From contig CAVPQY010000003.1 of the NCBI GenBank assembly GCA_963707695.1, positions 1,054,001 to 1,118,000 on the forward strand: DNA of 64,000 nt, written 5' to 3'. The notes under the pieces were generated by a model, which was not told the origin of the DNA, ran no database searches, and worked only from the letters and a program-made list of their open reading frames with translations. The DNA comes from JAOPZW01 sp963707695. GTDB lineage: Bacteria > Actinomycetota > Thermoleophilia > Solirubrobacterales > Solirubrobacteraceae. Positions 63,943-64,000 of the stretch are shown here, in pieces. Each line of letters starts with the position of its first letter. Positions within the stretch are counted from its first letter, which is position 1. The position numbers were made by a program, and so were the translations under genes.

Positions 63943-64000
63943 CGGCGTCCGTTCGGAGGTGGTTTGCGATCTGCGAGTGGCGGCAGCACCCTAAGTCGGC

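Overview
This is a very GC-rich chromosomal segment (estimated by eye at about 75% G+C) with the gene content of a high-GC actinobacterium. The best guess is a member of Thermoleophilia/Solirubrobacterales. Reasons are a grpE-dnaJ-hspR heat-shock operon with a separate clpB, many GTG and TTG starts, TANNNT minus-10 boxes 6-11 bases before start codons, and NarL/LuxR two-component pairs. The assignment is inference; no rRNA or other marker fixes it. Nothing in the window looks like an insertion sequence, prophage or CRISPR array.

Layout. 0-2 kb: end of the heat-shock operon (grpE, dnaJ, hspR). 1.9-5.6 kb: a signalling locus (NarL-type regulator and class III nucleotide cyclase on minus; two sensor kinases on plus), full of single-base frameshifts that look technical. 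6-8.6 kb: clpB behind a HAIR-like inverted repeat, a probable HspR target. 9.4-31.7 kb: a loose plus-strand purine supercluster (purD-purE, purB, purC-purS-purQ-purL, purF, purN, purH). It covers most of the route from phosphoribosylamine to IMP and is interrupted by a GMC oxidoreductase, a secreted LamG protein, a GNAT enzyme, a dienelactone hydrolase, two DJ-1/PfpI proteins, a secreted beta-propeller and recQ. purM and purK are not seen. 31.7-36 kb: RidA, a superfamily II helicase, and an HxlR repressor divergent from an MFS exporter with paired operators between them. 36.8-37.9 kb: an unusual cysteine-ladder repeat protein and a double HNH-like protein whose stop codon lies inside tRNA-Lys. 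38-41.4 kb: secreted protein, small monooxygenase-like protein, tRNA-Glu, SDR, membrane protein, tRNA-Val. 41.4-48.4 kb: a Baeyer-Villiger-type monooxygenase preceded by a coupled 19-codon ORF, a secreted beta-helix protein, hyuA-hyuB and a pentapeptide-repeat protein. 48.5-55 kb: epimerase, PepSY-like protein, two related esterases, a DMT transporter and an MprF-like aminoacyl-phosphatidylglycerol synthase. 55-59 kb: response regulator, sensor kinase, a receiver-only protein and a GGDEF cyclase. 59-64 kb: RTX-type secreted protein, agmatine deiminase, tRNA-Asp, secreted lipase-like protein, an NTF2-like gene remnant and a RibD/DHFR-like reductase.

Genome style. Ten co-directional neighbours overlap by ATGA, GTGA or TTGA. 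Six convergent pairs overlap by exactly four bases, with both stops sharing one palindromic CTAG. Many broken genes are restored by removing one base, usually a G lying between two Cs or a C lying between two Gs. I treat those as sequence errors, not true pseudogenes. The observations I would follow first are the (C-x-G)10 protein, the pseudoknot-like leader of the LamG gene, the paired GTTGC-N5-GCAAC operators, and the CTAG tail-to-tail overlaps.
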